Assembly: GCA_019351975.1 (NCBI GenBank)
Contig: JABBOG010000014.1
Span: 1-64,000 of the forward strand
DNA length: 64,000 nucleotides
DNA from: Acidobacteriota bacterium
Lineage (GTDB): Bacteria; Acidobacteriota; Terriglobia; Terriglobales; Acidobacteriaceae
Direction: 5' to 3'
The notes beneath the pieces were generated by a model, which saw only the letters and a list, made by a program, of their open reading frames with translations, was not told the DNA's origin and did not search any database. How positions within the stretch are numbered: the stretch's first letter is position 1; every line of letters begins with the position of its first letter. The translations under genes were made by a program, and so were the position numbers. Of this stretch, positions 7,620-17,046 are shown piece by piece.

Positions 7620-9553
7620 GCTGGGGTTCTCTCCAATGTTTTAAAGGCAATATGTGAGATCAGCTTCATGGGTGGCCTTTGGGGGTTGGCTTCATTTACT
7701 AGAAGCTTCCAATAGCTTGTGCCGTCCTGAGCTTCATCGACTTTAGAAAAGCCCAGTCGCGCATAGTGGTCGGAAACCATCTTATTTTTTGCGGTAGGAC
7801 GATAGGTTCCTGTTACTGTATCGATTCCCACGGCGTTCGCGTGTTGGAGCAGTTCGGCTAAGACCATATGTTCTACTTTTCGTCCGAGAACGCGGCAACT
7901 CATGAGCCATGTATCGATGTTCCAGATATTTTTTTGCGCCTCCGGACGGCAGATGAGCACACTGATCATCCCATTGTCACCAAATCTGTCAGCCAAGCGG
8001 ATCTGCATCGCAAGGACCTCAGGATCTTCAGTAATATCGGCTATCTGCGGCTCTGTGTATCGGCGGGTTGTTAGGTTATATTGGTTGGATTTATTGATGA
8101 GTTGAACGATCCGAGTTCGTCCTGAAGCGTCGAACGGCATGAAGGTGATTGTCATGTCAAGAGCTTCTAAGTATTCATCCATGTCGCCGGCACTGTGCTT
8201 TAGAGAGGCGCGTTTCGCGTTATCAGCATAGGCTGAAGCTCGTGTCAGGTCTTCATCTGTCAACGTCACCGCTTCAAAATAGCCTGCTGCCGAAAGAGTT
8301 CTGACGTAATAGGCGGGATCTTCTGGTAACTCTGGTACAGCAACTTGAGGAAGAAATTGTCGTACAAGGTCTCGTTCGACGGGATTGTCATCCATGAAAA
8401 CTATTGAATCAAGGCTTAGCGACAATTCCTCTGCAATAGCTTTGATATTTGTGGCCTTGTCATTCCAGTTGGCCTGGAAAACCGTGAAATGATGTAGCCT
8501 TAAGAGCATCTCGGGATGTGTTTCGAAAGGAATTCGGGCAGTTTCGTCTGTGTTTTTTGAAGACACGGCAAGGATGATACCTCGCTGTCTGAGGCCCAGG
8601 GCAAATCGTTGAACCGCCAGATGTGCCTCCCCTCTGGCATCACCCTGGGCGATTTGAATACCCTCTACTCCGTCATCTCCGATAATGCCGCCCCATACAG
8701 TGTTATCCAGATCAAGAATCAAGACCTTGCGACTTTTTCCGCGCAATGCGGCTAGGATGCGCGCGACATGGTCGGCATAAAGAGGAACAAAATCACAGGA
8801 GAAAGGAATTTTAGCCATGTTCCAAAGGTCGGGTGCATGCCAGTTGGAGAGGCCGACACACTCTGCGACGCCTGAGACATCGAACAAAATGTCGCCAGAT
8901 TCATTAACGAAGGCCGCAAGCTCGCGGTTAATACCATCTATTAGGTTTCGCAATGTGCCAGGTAAGTGCCTGTCTAGACTACCGAAGAGGCTTTCAACGG
9001 GCATCGCAAAATTTTGAAAGATGCAAACGGCTTTTGAATGAGCCTTGATCCCATCACGAAGAGTCTTGAGATAAGCGATTGCAGCGCTAATGGTAGCTGT
9101 TGAGGTCTCCAATTCTCCAACAGATAGTTGGAGCGGGAGCGAACGGAAGTCGATTGCTAAAAGAACAGCGTCTAGGTTGCTGTTATTGATAATGGAATCA
9201 TGAGTGAGTGCCTGCTGCGCAACTTGATCGTAAGGCGGGACGATCAAGTCAAGTGCAATTCCGTGCCTCGCCGCAGTGGCGATGAGCGCAGGCGTGATCA
9301 GCTCAGTCGTAGAGTTACTCAGAAGACCGAGACTAAAAGGCGTCAGAGGTGCCAGGTTGCTTGATGGTGCTTTCTTCTCCATGACTGAGGCTAACCGAGT
9401 GAGTTGATTGAGATTCAAGGAGAACGAAGCTATGGACTGAATCTCGAAACCCGAAGTCCATTCAGAGGCGGATATGCGCCGCAGACGCGCAGAGAAATCA
9501 GAAGGCGATGGCGGTAACCACTGTAGCTCTGAATATAGTGAGTTCAAATGCAT
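7616..9553 (-). CDS. FkbH-type HAD-IIIC protein
   Basis: 645 residues in three parts. Residues 1-265 form an SGNH-like or substrate-binding region. Residues 275-420 are the HAD domain, with motif I LDLDNTVWGG (Asp281, Asp283), motif II SSKN (331-334), Lys366 in NDKATNI and motif IV MDDNPVERD (387-395). The C-terminal 150 residues are GNAT-like. Characterised FkbH proteins take a glyceryl unit from 1,3-bisphosphoglycerate, dephosphorylate it and load it on an acyl carrier protein. An ACP gene sits just upstream, so that reaction is the leading guess here. Neighbouring SGNH and MBOAT genes suggest the unit goes to the exopolysaccharide rather than to a polyketide. The donor identity is inference. 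Confidence 0.82.
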   Translation of the reverse strand: MHLNSLYSELQWLPPSPSDFSARLRRISASEWTSGFEIQSIASFSLNLNQLTRLASVMEKKAPSSNLAPLTPFSLGLLSNSTTELITPALIATAARHGIALDLIVPPYDQVAQQALTHDSIINNSNLDAVLLAIDFRSLPLQLSVGELETSTATISAAIAYLKTLRDGIKAHSKAVCIFQNFAMPVESLFGSLDRHLPGTLRNLIDGINRELAAFVNESGDILFDVSGVAECVGLSNWHAPDLWNMAKIPFSCDFVPLYADHVARILAALRGKSRKVLILDLDNTVWGGIIGDDGVEGIQIAQGDARGEAHLAVQRFALGLRQRGIILAVSSKNTDETARIPFETHPEMLLRLHHFTVFQANWNDKATNIKAIAEELSLSLDSIVFMDDNPVERDLVRQFLPQVAVPELPEDPAYYVRTLSAAGYFEAVTLTDEDLTRASAYADNAKRASLKHSAGDMDEYLEALDMTITFMPFDASGRTRIVQLINKSNQYNLTTRRYTEPQIADITEDPEVLAMQIRLADRFGDNGMISVLICRPEAQKNIWNIDTWLMSCRVLGRKVEHMVLAELLQHANAVGIDTVTGTYRPTAKNKMVSDHYARLGFSKVDEAQDGTSYWKLLVNEANPQRPPMKLISHIAFKTLERTPA

Positions 9554-9618
9554 ATCATCCTTCGATGTGCTGTATAGCGAAGATCGTTAGAGGCTGGGTG
9601 ACCGATTGAGTTGGCGGT

Positions 9619-9861
9619 TCATTCGGTGCGGGATTGGATTAGAGTCGCCAGATCACCGACTGTTTCCAATCTCCCTACGTCGGAGGCGGAGAGTTTGATG
9701 TTGAATTTCTTTTCAACTGTGATGATAAGCCGAATATGGGAAATGCTATCCCATCCTTCGATATCTTTTGCAGTCGTCTCGGGTGTAATTTCCGTCGAGT
9801 CAAGATCAAAGACATCATCAAAGATTGCGTTTAGGTGTGCATAAATCTGGGCTTGGTTCAT
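9619..9861 (-). CDS. Acyl carrier protein
   Basis: 80 residues, the usual ACP size. It contains the 4'-phosphopantetheine attachment motif GWDSISHIRLI with Ser39, followed by helices EKKFNIKLSASDVG and VGDLATLI. The protein is acidic, as ACPs are. It lies directly upstream of the FkbH-like gene on the same strand (65-base gap) and is far from any fatty-acid synthase gene. It is therefore probably a dedicated carrier for the acyl unit used by the FkbH/SGNH/MBOAT cassette. A phosphopantetheinyl transferase must act in trans. Confidence 0.88.
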   Translation of the reverse strand: MNQAQIYAHLNAIFDDVFDLDSTEITPETTAKDIEGWDSISHIRLIITVEKKFNIKLSASDVGRLETVGDLATLIQSRTE

Positions 9862-9919
9862 AAGTAACAGTTCCTCACTATTGGAAGACGAATCCTAAAG
9901 CTGACTGTAGGGTATCTTT

Positions 9920-10942
9920 TTATGGAGAGTAGACACGAACATATGCTACTTCCATATTTGCCTGATCAGGCATTTGGTTTGTAGGCCAACCGCCTCCCAG
10001 GCCCAAATCGACGATGGGGTAAAAGGGTTGGTGCATGATTGCAGGCGTTGGTGTGCTATAGAGTAAAGCGCCGTCGCAGTAGAATGACATTGTGGCGGCT
10101 GTCCAAAGCATTCCAAATGTGTGAAAACCATCGGACAGGTCATCTACTTTAGCGAGGTGGTGTGCAGGCGTAGATCCGGGAGGGGTCCAGTCATGTAGGG
10201 TGGTGTTGATGTATTGCGGTGCAAACATATAAGACTCGACTATATCGATCTCTCCAGCTGGAGCGTGTTGGCTAAGAGCGTTGGAATTAAGTAGCCAAAA
10301 TGCTGGCCAGGAGCCAACCGCCTTAGGAAACCTCGCTTTCATCTCAAAGTATCCATACTTTTGAGAAAAACCATTGCCATTTGAATCGACAGTCGCAATG
10401 ACTCCGGAGTACCAAGCCCCGTTATGTTTTTGTAAACGGATATTGAGCCCTCCACCAGGAAGCAGACTGAAAGGGTCTTGTCCAGGTGGATCATTGATGC
10501 CTGCCATGAACGTTGGCGTATTTGGAGATGAAGTGTCAGTGAGGCAGCATTGCACTGCGTGCGTATACCACCGTGCGCCGTTTGTGTTTGTATCCGACAA
10601 ATCCAACGATGAGAAATCATCCTCAAAAGTGAGGTGATAGCCTACCGGGACACTACTTGTGTGCGGGATATGAGGGGCCGCAGCGAAGACAACATCTTTG
10701 ACTTGCCGCTGAAATCTACCAGAGAATGGCATGACGATGGCGAGACCCACAGCCAAGCACATTAAACTTCTGCCTAACGTAGTTTGTAGAAAAGCAGCCT
10801 GGGAAGGACAGATAAGGGGATGCTTGGGGTTGATGACGCACCTCCATTGATGTAGGTTGAAGAACGTTGACTGTTTTCTCTCTGAGCATGCATCTTCAAG
10901 GCTTCGCAAGAATGATGGATGATCTATTGCAATTAGCTTCAT
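9920..10942 (-). CDS. Secreted or anchored GH16 glycoside hydrolase
   Basis: 340 residues as listed. After a hydrophobic segment (MCLAVGLAIVMPF, 61-73) comes a GH16 beta-sandwich: LTFEDDFSSLDLS (about 104-116), YGYFEMKARFP (197-206) and the catalytic GEIDIVES (Glu231, Asp233, Glu236; the ExDxxE signature). GH16 enzymes cleave or transglycosylate beta-1,3/1,4-glucans and galactans. In a Wzx/Wzy locus such a glycanase usually trims or releases the polymer. The long start overlaps the upstream glycosyltransferase by 47 bases and has no ribosome site; an ATG at 10762, just before the hydrophobic segment, may be the real start. Confidence 0.85.
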   Translation of the reverse strand: MKLIAIDHPSFLRSLEDACSERKQSTFFNLHQWRCVINPKHPLICPSQAAFLQTTLGRSLMCLAVGLAIVMPFSGRFQRQVKDVVFAAAPHIPHTSSVPVGYHLTFEDDFSSLDLSDTNTNGARWYTHAVQCCLTDTSSPNTPTFMAGINDPPGQDPFSLLPGGGLNIRLQKHNGAWYSGVIATVDSNGNGFSQKYGYFEMKARFPKAVGSWPAFWLLNSNALSQHAPAGEIDIVESYMFAPQYINTTLHDWTPPGSTPAHHLAKVDDLSDGFHTFGMLWTAATMSFYCDGALLYSTPTPAIMHQPFYPIVDLGLGGGWPTNQMPDQANMEVAYVRVYSP

Positions 10943-11882
10943 AATGTAAAATTCGTGTGCGGCGTTGGCTCCACCCCCACGTGACCTTCTCTACCAGCCT
11001 TTTACCGTGTTGTTGAAAGTGATACGCCATCCGACTGCGAACAGACATACGAATGTTGAAAGGTTCAAGGCTTGGATGTCGAGTCAAAGCATCTCTGTAA
11101 GGGATGCACTCTTCTTGAGTCCAAGGTGGAAACGCGCCATTCCATGGCTTTGGGCTGGACATAAAGTGCTTAATTCGCGGTCTTATTCTCGATTCAACGC
11201 GGGAGTTGCTCATGAAAACTGGATAATTCCAAGCTAAAGATAGTGGAAGACGCTTGTTGACGCTGACGATATTGAGAGCGTCTTGATCAGGAAATCGATT
11301 CCCTTGAGCCGAACTCCTAAATTGCTCCCAAGCAGCAGATCCAGTCTCATCCCAACCAACCCTATTGATTCGCAAAACGCCGCTATTGAAGTAGCGAAGT
11401 GATTGCTCATGCGTAAGTCCAATAGAGAGCAGATGGCGCGATAGATCCCGACTTTGTGGACTTGAGTCCGCGAGGAGAAAAGTCATAGGATCGTTTGCTG
11501 CTAGAAATTGTCCATCAGGTACGGCGGCATCGATCAGTGGATCAATGGAGTCGAGGATATGAACGTCTCCATCGAGGTATAAATACTGCGTGTACTGCTG
11601 CGGCACGAAGCGGTTGAGAAATAGTCGTGCCAACATGCTTGTCTGGTTTTCGATCAGGCTGCTGTCGACGGGCTGCAGGCCTATCTGCTCCTGCCTGCAA
11701 ATCGGCGCGAAGATTCGCTCCGTTTCTTCATCTAATCCAAAGCAGCAGATGATTACGTCTGCCTTCGAACGAGATGCATGAAACCTAGCTTGCATTGCAC
11801 TCACGAGAGTCGGAAAGAGATATTTTGGATCCGTCGTGTAAACAACACAACATTCAGGAAGTTTTGCAGTTTGCTCGATCAT
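10896..11882 (-). CDS. Glycosyltransferase, GT8-like
   Basis: 328 residues. The metal-binding motif YLYLDGDVHIL (Asp104-x-Asp106) and the late segments FPDQDALNIV and KHFMSSPKPWNG match the family 8 layout, where HxxGxxKPW binds the diphosphate. GT8 enzymes are retaining transferases using UDP-sugars. No membrane segment is evident, so it is probably cytoplasmic, adding a sugar to the lipid-linked repeat unit. The start codon overlaps the flippase stop (TAATG). The donor and acceptor cannot be read from sequence. Confidence 0.72.
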   Translation of the reverse strand: MIEQTAKLPECCVVYTTDPKYLFPTLVSAMQARFHASRSKADVIICCFGLDEETERIFAPICRQEQIGLQPVDSSLIENQTSMLARLFLNRFVPQQYTQYLYLDGDVHILDSIDPLIDAAVPDGQFLAANDPMTFLLADSSPQSRDLSRHLLSIGLTHEQSLRYFNSGVLRINRVGWDETGSAAWEQFRSSAQGNRFPDQDALNIVSVNKRLPLSLAWNYPVFMSNSRVESRIRPRIKHFMSSPKPWNGAFPPWTQEECIPYRDALTRHPSLEPFNIRMSVRSRMAYHFQQHGKRLVEKVTWGWSQRRTRILHYEANCNRSSIILAKP

Positions 11883-13393
11883 TATGCGATATCCGGTGCG
11901 AAGTTCTGCTTATGTTTAAAGAGTAAAAGAACCTTTTCAGCGACCATAGATTCGATCCCCGAAGGTGAGCCCACGGCAATCCATAAGCTGTAAAGTGTAG
12001 CAATGTATGTAGTAGCGCCTAGGAGGACAGTTGCCGCGGTTGCCGAACCAAGCTGCATTGGACCTGTAAGATGAGCAAGTTGCGGAGCTATGAGGGCAAG
12101 TATTACAGCCATGGCCCCTACACTTAGAATGCTCCGCCACGGAGCGATAATCTGCTGGATTATTGAAAGTGTAATCAATCTGCGAACAATGATCATTGAA
12201 TATATGACTGATGAAAGCTCTGACACGCCGCGAGCCATGATGATTCCCATGAATCCATATTTCAGAGCACCGAAGACGACCAAGGGTAGCTTAATCGACA
12301 ACTCCAGAAGATTATGCTTCAAGAATATTTCGGTCTTTCCAAAGGACATGACTAAGGGGCCTAGGGGAGCTGCGAAGAGAGTAGGGATAAGGCTAATAGC
12401 GAGCCAGCGCAAGAGAGTTGCAGAGCCAATCCATTTTTCTCCAAAGAATAATCTGACGAATGCCTCTGCCATAAGACTTTCGCCGATGAGAATCGGCAAA
12501 CCAAATGTCACGATCGCCCGGCAACTACTCTGGTAGCTGTTGCGTAGACGATCCGGTACTTCGCGCAAGACAGAGAATGCGGAGAGCAGTGGCCGCATGA
12601 TGGGGCTCATGAAAGCGAGTAAGGGGATATTCGCAGTGTCGTTAGCGGCTGTGAATAATCCCAATTCCGATCGCGAAGCTATTTTCCCCAGAATCAGTCT
12701 ATCGGCCTGCCAGTTTAATGAACTGACTACCTGTGCCGCGGTGATCCATCCCAAAAATCCGGAAAAAGCAGATAACTTGTCTAGGCTGAGTCGTGGCCGA
12801 TATGGGGCCAGAAAGTAAGATGTACCTGTCGAAATAAGAGGTGCCAATACTGTTCCCACAGCAATGGACCAATAGCTGTGGGTCGTAATCGCGATTGCGA
12901 TAGCAGAGGTGAATGCGACTAGTTTTCCAGCTAACTCCATGATGAAGTCAGGAGTAAAGTCGAAATTTCTCGAGAAATCTGCAATGCGAGGACTAACAAG
13001 GCCTCTGCTTGCTGGCGCGAGGCTAAGGGCACACACAAGCACTAAGAGGCGTTTATCCGCATAAAAATGAGCAAATGGCCAGCTTACAAGACAGACTATC
13101 GTACTAAGTGCAAAGCCGCGTAAAAGGCCAAGAGTAAAAGCAGTGTCATAGTGGTGTTCGTCGACATGCTTTAGCCGAACGAGCGCTTGACTTAGTGGTA
13201 ATTCCAAGGCGGCTTCAACGATATAGATAACCGTCATGGCGATGGCTACCAACCCAAAATCTTTAGGCTGCAGAAGATGTGCCAGCACAACCATCGTTGC
13301 CAGATCAACTACTCGAGATACAAGGCGTGCACCTACCGTCCATGTACCCCCAATCGCAGTTCGACGACCAACAACTGATTCCTTATCATTCAT
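11882..13393 (-). CDS. Wzx-like polysaccharide flippase
   Basis: 503 residues with about 12-14 hydrophobic segments. The N-terminus, GGTWTVGARLVSRVVDLATMVVLAHLLQPKDFGLVAIAMT, is characteristic of the polysaccharide transporter / MATE-like exporter superfamily (LPKDFGL motif). It should move the undecaprenyl-linked repeat unit across the inner membrane. The length fits family members (about 480-510). The gene is translationally coupled to the downstream GT8 gene. With a Wzy-like gene at 24590 it supports a Wzx/Wzy mechanism. A ligand other than polysaccharide is unlikely in this context. Confidence 0.87.
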   Translation of the reverse strand: MNDKESVVGRRTAIGGTWTVGARLVSRVVDLATMVVLAHLLQPKDFGLVAIAMTVIYIVEAALELPLSQALVRLKHVDEHHYDTAFTLGLLRGFALSTIVCLVSWPFAHFYADKRLLVLVCALSLAPASRGLVSPRIADFSRNFDFTPDFIMELAGKLVAFTSAIAIAITTHSYWSIAVGTVLAPLISTGTSYFLAPYRPRLSLDKLSAFSGFLGWITAAQVVSSLNWQADRLILGKIASRSELGLFTAANDTANIPLLAFMSPIMRPLLSAFSVLREVPDRLRNSYQSSCRAIVTFGLPILIGESLMAEAFVRLFFGEKWIGSATLLRWLAISLIPTLFAAPLGPLVMSFGKTEIFLKHNLLELSIKLPLVVFGALKYGFMGIIMARGVSELSSVIYSMIIVRRLITLSIIQQIIAPWRSILSVGAMAVILALIAPQLAHLTGPMQLGSATAATVLLGATTYIATLYSLWIAVGSPSGIESMVAEKVLLLFKHKQNFAPDIA

Positions 13394-13458
13394 AGATTAT
13401 TCCGGTTCTAGTATCAGACAATGGATAGTGACCTCCCGTGAGTGAGGAAGCGGACTTC

Positions 13459-14628
13459 TTAGGCAACTTCGTCATGTCGCATCTGGACTGTTGCTGGAGT
13501 TCTTGACGGTTTGTTGGCTTCTAAGTAGATAGCTTCATAATCTTGTAGGAGCCGCTGTACATTGAAGATCTCGGAACCACTCTTTGCCGCCGCACGTAAA
13601 GCGTTTCTTACTGGTTCGTCAGACATTAGCGTCCGCAGTTCTGCCGCGAGTTGGTCAGGTCGACCTGGCTTGATCAAACGCCCCGCGCGTCCAAACTCCA
13701 GCATCTCAGGAATGCCCCCAACGTCTGTGGCAACTATTGCACAACCTGCCGAGCGTGCTTCACCGATTGATAGTCCGCACGGTTCTGCGTACGATGCCAA
13801 TACATAAATGTCGGCCTTTTCCATGAGGGAGCGAGGGGCAGGGAGGAAGCCAAGGAAATGCACCCGATCTTGAAGGTGCAGATTGGCAGATTGTTGTTCC
13901 AGCTTCTCGCGATCAGGACCTTCCCCTGCGATGTAAAGATTCCAATGAGGAAACTCAGTGGTCAGAGTTGCAAATGCATCGATGAGATCGAATACTCCCT
14001 TACGACGATGAAGCCCATTAGCAGCCACGATGCATGGCGAACTGACTTCAAGAACCCTGCCGTCATTCATAAAACCATCTCGCGGAGATTGATCGGGGGC
14101 ATTCATAACCATGCAGAGGGCCCTTCGGTTGTAACCCCTTTTCAGGAGCTTGTCGTATTCAGCTTTGCTCACAGCTACAACGCGAGTGCCGAGTCGCATA
14201 ATCACCGAATGCTTGTCGAAGGAGTTGTGAACTGTCGTGATGAGGGGCACACCAGACAGTAGTGACGCAATATAACCTACAAATGCGCTACTCATCATAT
14301 GAGCATGGATTGCAATTGGGCGCGTCTTTCGTGCCATGAATGTCAACTTCCATGCAGCACGGAGAATCGCTAAGGGGTTTCTTTGCTCGTGTGGCATCAC
14401 AACGTGCTGAACGCCATACTGTTCGAGCAAAGGTACAAAGGTGCCACCCGCACTGATGACCGTGACATCATAGCCGGATCTTGCTTGAACGCAAGCAAGA
14501 TCCACAGCAACATGGACATTGCCATTCGCATAGCCACAGTGCTTAAGGATGTGGATAACTCGCATCGAAGCGGTACTGCGGGGTACCGCTGCTGTCGAGA
14601 CAGGGTGAAGGGTGCTGGACGTGGGCAT
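13459..14628 (-). CDS. Glycosyltransferase family 4
   Basis: 389 residues from the ATG at 14628, preferred over 14718 because GGAGC lies seven bases upstream of it. The GT-B fold is recognised by MRVIHILKHCGYANGN at the N-terminus, CIVAANGLHRRKGVFDLIDAF in the middle, NLYIAGEGPDREKLEQ for the nucleotide-sugar site and the EX7E motif EPCGLSIGE followed by ARSAGCAIVATDVGGIPE. These are retaining transferases working in the cytoplasm on lipid-linked acceptors. This is one of three GT4 genes in the locus. The sugar specificity is unknown. Confidence 0.87.
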   Translation of the reverse strand: MPTSSTLHPVSTAAVPRSTASMRVIHILKHCGYANGNVHVAVDLACVQARSGYDVTVISAGGTFVPLLEQYGVQHVVMPHEQRNPLAILRAAWKLTFMARKTRPIAIHAHMMSSAFVGYIASLLSGVPLITTVHNSFDKHSVIMRLGTRVVAVSKAEYDKLLKRGYNRRALCMVMNAPDQSPRDGFMNDGRVLEVSSPCIVAANGLHRRKGVFDLIDAFATLTTEFPHWNLYIAGEGPDREKLEQQSANLHLQDRVHFLGFLPAPRSLMEKADIYVLASYAEPCGLSIGEARSAGCAIVATDVGGIPEMLEFGRAGRLIKPGRPDQLAAELRTLMSDEPVRNALRAAAKSGSEIFNVQRLLQDYEAIYLEANKPSRTPATVQMRHDEVA

Positions 14629-14724
14629 GCGAGTAGCTCCAGTATTACATGGTTTCAGTTTAAATCTTAGCGATTTGCCAGGAGAGGAGAGTTGGAGGCA
14701 CGCAGGGTACCCGGGCACTAAACC

Positions 14725-15423
14725 TCATTGAACGTGTTTGCGATGAGGATTCTTATAGTGGAACAGCGCTGTTGCGCGGATCTTATCGGGATCACAAGGT
14801 TCATTTGTGTGAATTGAGCGATACCCCCAAAAGAAGTAGATATTTCCGGGCTTCATCTTTATCCGCATCGGCTGTAGGTGTCTAGCGCTGACCCGATTTC
14901 TCAGGAGCTTCTGCGTTATCGGGTTATCCAAAAGTACCTTATCAAAAGCATTAGCAATGTAGGTACTGCGTATCGTCCGAGTGTTCGGATACATTAGCAA
15001 GTCTCCGGCGAGGCCGTCCGCCGGAATATGAATCGGGATGAGCGCCGTAACAACGTACGAATCGTAATGAAATATCAGCGAGTTCTTCTGGCCTGTGGAT
15101 CCAGATAAACATCGAAGGACCTGATAGAACTCCTCTTTATCAGCTGGATTCCCGGTGCCCTGCTCATATAAGTCATAAATTAACCGATTAAAATCTTCTG
15201 AATGGGCGAGTTCCTCTAGCCCAGATCCGGCGACGGCATCAGGGCCGTTGAAGTGAACATACTCATTACCAGCATTCCTGATTGCGTCACTCACGAACGA
15301 CTGCATCCTAGTTAGGTCGGAGGGTTGAACATAGTTAGGGATGCACGCGAACCCCTTCGTATCAAGTTCGCTGACGAGTTCAAATACCTGCTGCGGCGTT
15401 ACCTGGGGGACTGAGATTGTCAT
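14725..15423 (-). CDS. Fe(II)/2-oxoglutarate dioxygenase-like (PhyH type) protein
   Basis: 232 residues. A plausible metal triad is visible: HYD (His119, Asp121) and SIHTNE (His205), with Arg216 in KIRATALFHY placed where the 2-oxoglutarate carboxylate is held. This spacing is that of phytanoyl-CoA-dioxygenase-like enzymes. Such enzymes hydroxylate or otherwise oxidise small molecules or tailoring substrates. It sits inside the exopolysaccharide locus between a GT4 and the initiating transferase, so it may modify a nucleotide sugar, an acyl substituent or the glycan. No specific substrate can be named. The assignment rests on motifs seen by eye. Confidence 0.65.
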   Translation of the reverse strand: MTISVPQVTPQQVFELVSELDTKGFACIPNYVQPSDLTRMQSFVSDAIRNAGNEYVHFNGPDAVAGSGLEELAHSEDFNRLIYDLYEQGTGNPADKEEFYQVLRCLSGSTGQKNSLIFHYDSYVVTALIPIHIPADGLAGDLLMYPNTRTIRSTYIANAFDKVLLDNPITQKLLRNRVSARHLQPMRIKMKPGNIYFFWGYRSIHTNEPCDPDKIRATALFHYKNPHRKHVQ

Positions 15424-15510
15424 GTTGGCTCCTTCGTTAAGCCTGGATTTAGCAAATGCGTGGTTTGTTCGAGGATGCGGTTACTGGATATCGGCATAAC
15501 TTCTCAAACG

Positions 15511-16974
15511 CTAATAGGCACCCTCCGAAAGCAAGATTGTCTTAATCGTGCGAAGAAGTATGTACGTATCAAGAGAGAGCGACCAGTTTCGCACATAGTA
15601 GTCGTCAATCCGTGTCCGAAGTTCATAAGTCGTATTATTTCTTCCGCTCACCTGCCATAGACCGGTAAGTCCCGGAGTAACCAGCTGATACTGAACAAAG
15701 CTGTCTCCATACTTTTCGACCTCCGCGTTTACTATGGGTCTAGGTCCAACCAAGCTCATCTCTCCACATATGACATTCCATAACTGAGGTAGCTCATCGA
15801 GGCTGGACTTACGCAGGAGATTACCAACTATAGTTACGCGGGGATCATGTTTCAGCTTATGATCTCTTTGCCATTCTTGATCAAGCTCAGGATTAGATTC
15901 TAAGTGAGATCGTAAGATATCGTCCGCGCCCACTAACATAGATCTGAATTTCCAAACTCGAAATGGCTTATTGTTCCTACCGATGCGTAACTGCCCATAA
16001 AAAATAGGGCCTCTGGATCCTAATTTCACAGCTACACAAATGAGGAGCAACAGTGGGGAAAGCAGTGCAGCTATCGCAAGTGATACGACGACGTCAAAAC
16101 TCCTCTTACAGAAGCGCGGCCAGAAAAGTCCCAACCGTTGATCTAACTTCAATGTAAGGACGCCACATATGTCTTTTGCGCTAACAGAAAGACTTCGTAA
16201 GCCAAAAAGATCTGGAACTATTAATACGTTCTTATAGTCTTTTACGTGTTGCGACACGACGCGCCGCACTGATTCGGCACCGGCCGTAGGCATTGCGATG
16301 AGTGCATATGCTCCCGGATAAACTGCCCCTACAGTTTGCGCCTGAGAGATGCTTCCAAATAGAACGTCACAAGGAAGAGACGTATCAACTTCATCACCCA
16401 AGCATTCGCTAGAGTCGAGAAGAATGGCAACCGGTCGAAGACCGAGACGTGGATGTCCTTTCAGCAGATTCAACATGCGGACGCCAGCCTCATGTTCGCC
16501 TAATATTACGGTAGCAATGCCCCACCATGGCCGTTTTGCGCAATACCCTCGCAGAAGACGCCGGCTCACCGGTACTAAAAGGATAGTTAGGATCCATGCG
16601 AGTCCAAAAACAATTCGCGAAAACATTAGGCCAGTCTGCAGAAAAAATGAGATCGCGATCAGAATGAAAAAGCTTATTGTCGATGCCCGTAGGATGATTC
16701 TAAATTCATCCGTAGGTGAGCATGCAATACCAGGGTATAAACCGGAAAAAGCAAACACGACCAGGAAAACCAGAACAGCGGGTGCGAATGCGAGCCAGTC
16801 TCCTAATATGAAGTGTGCATGGAACACATATCTCGTGAGAACCGCCAGTGAACCTGCGGCACCTAGCGCGAGAAGATCTGCGAAAACTATGCTTCCATAA
16901 GTTAACCATCTGCTCGATGGGTGGTTTAATACTAATGGATATTGTGTTGAGGCCACGACGGAAGATGTACCCAT
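15511..16974 (-). CDS. Undecaprenyl-phosphate sugar-1-phosphate transferase (WbaP-like)
   Basis: 487 residues. Four or five N-terminal membrane helices are followed by a Rossmann-like loop domain ([18 protein letters not shown]). The catalytic bacterial sugar transferase domain starts near 290 ([22 protein letters not shown]), with [29 protein letters not shown] and [11 protein letters not shown]. This enzyme starts repeat-unit assembly by moving a hexose-1-phosphate onto undecaprenyl phosphate. The full WbaP topology, rather than the short PglC form, is present. The gene lies near the centre of the locus. Galactose or glucose is the usual sugar; which one cannot be told here. Confidence 0.92.
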   Translation of the reverse strand: MGTSSVVASTQYPLVLNHPSSRWLTYGSIVFADLLALGAAGSLAVLTRYVFHAHFILGDWLAFAPAVLVFLVVFAFSGLYPGIACSPTDEFRIILRASTISFFILIAISFFLQTGLMFSRIVFGLAWILTILLVPVSRRLLRGYCAKRPWWGIATVILGEHEAGVRMLNLLKGHPRLGLRPVAILLDSSECLGDEVDTSLPCDVLFGSISQAQTVGAVYPGAYALIAMPTAGAESVRRVVSQHVKDYKNVLIVPDLFGLRSLSVSAKDICGVLTLKLDQRLGLFWPRFCKRSFDVVVSLAIAALLSPLLLLICVAVKLGSRGPIFYGQLRIGRNNKPFRVWKFRSMLVGADDILRSHLESNPELDQEWQRDHKLKHDPRVTIVGNLLRKSSLDELPQLWNVICGEMSLVGPRPIVNAEVEKYGDSFVQYQLVTPGLTGLWQVSGRNNTTYELRTRIDDYYVRNWSLSLDTYILLRTIKTILLSEGAY

Positions 16975-17046
16975 TTGAGGGCTCCAAAAGTGAAGTGTTA
17001 AGGTGCGGGAGAATGTGAGTCTGACGGTAGTTTGTCAGATAAGAAA

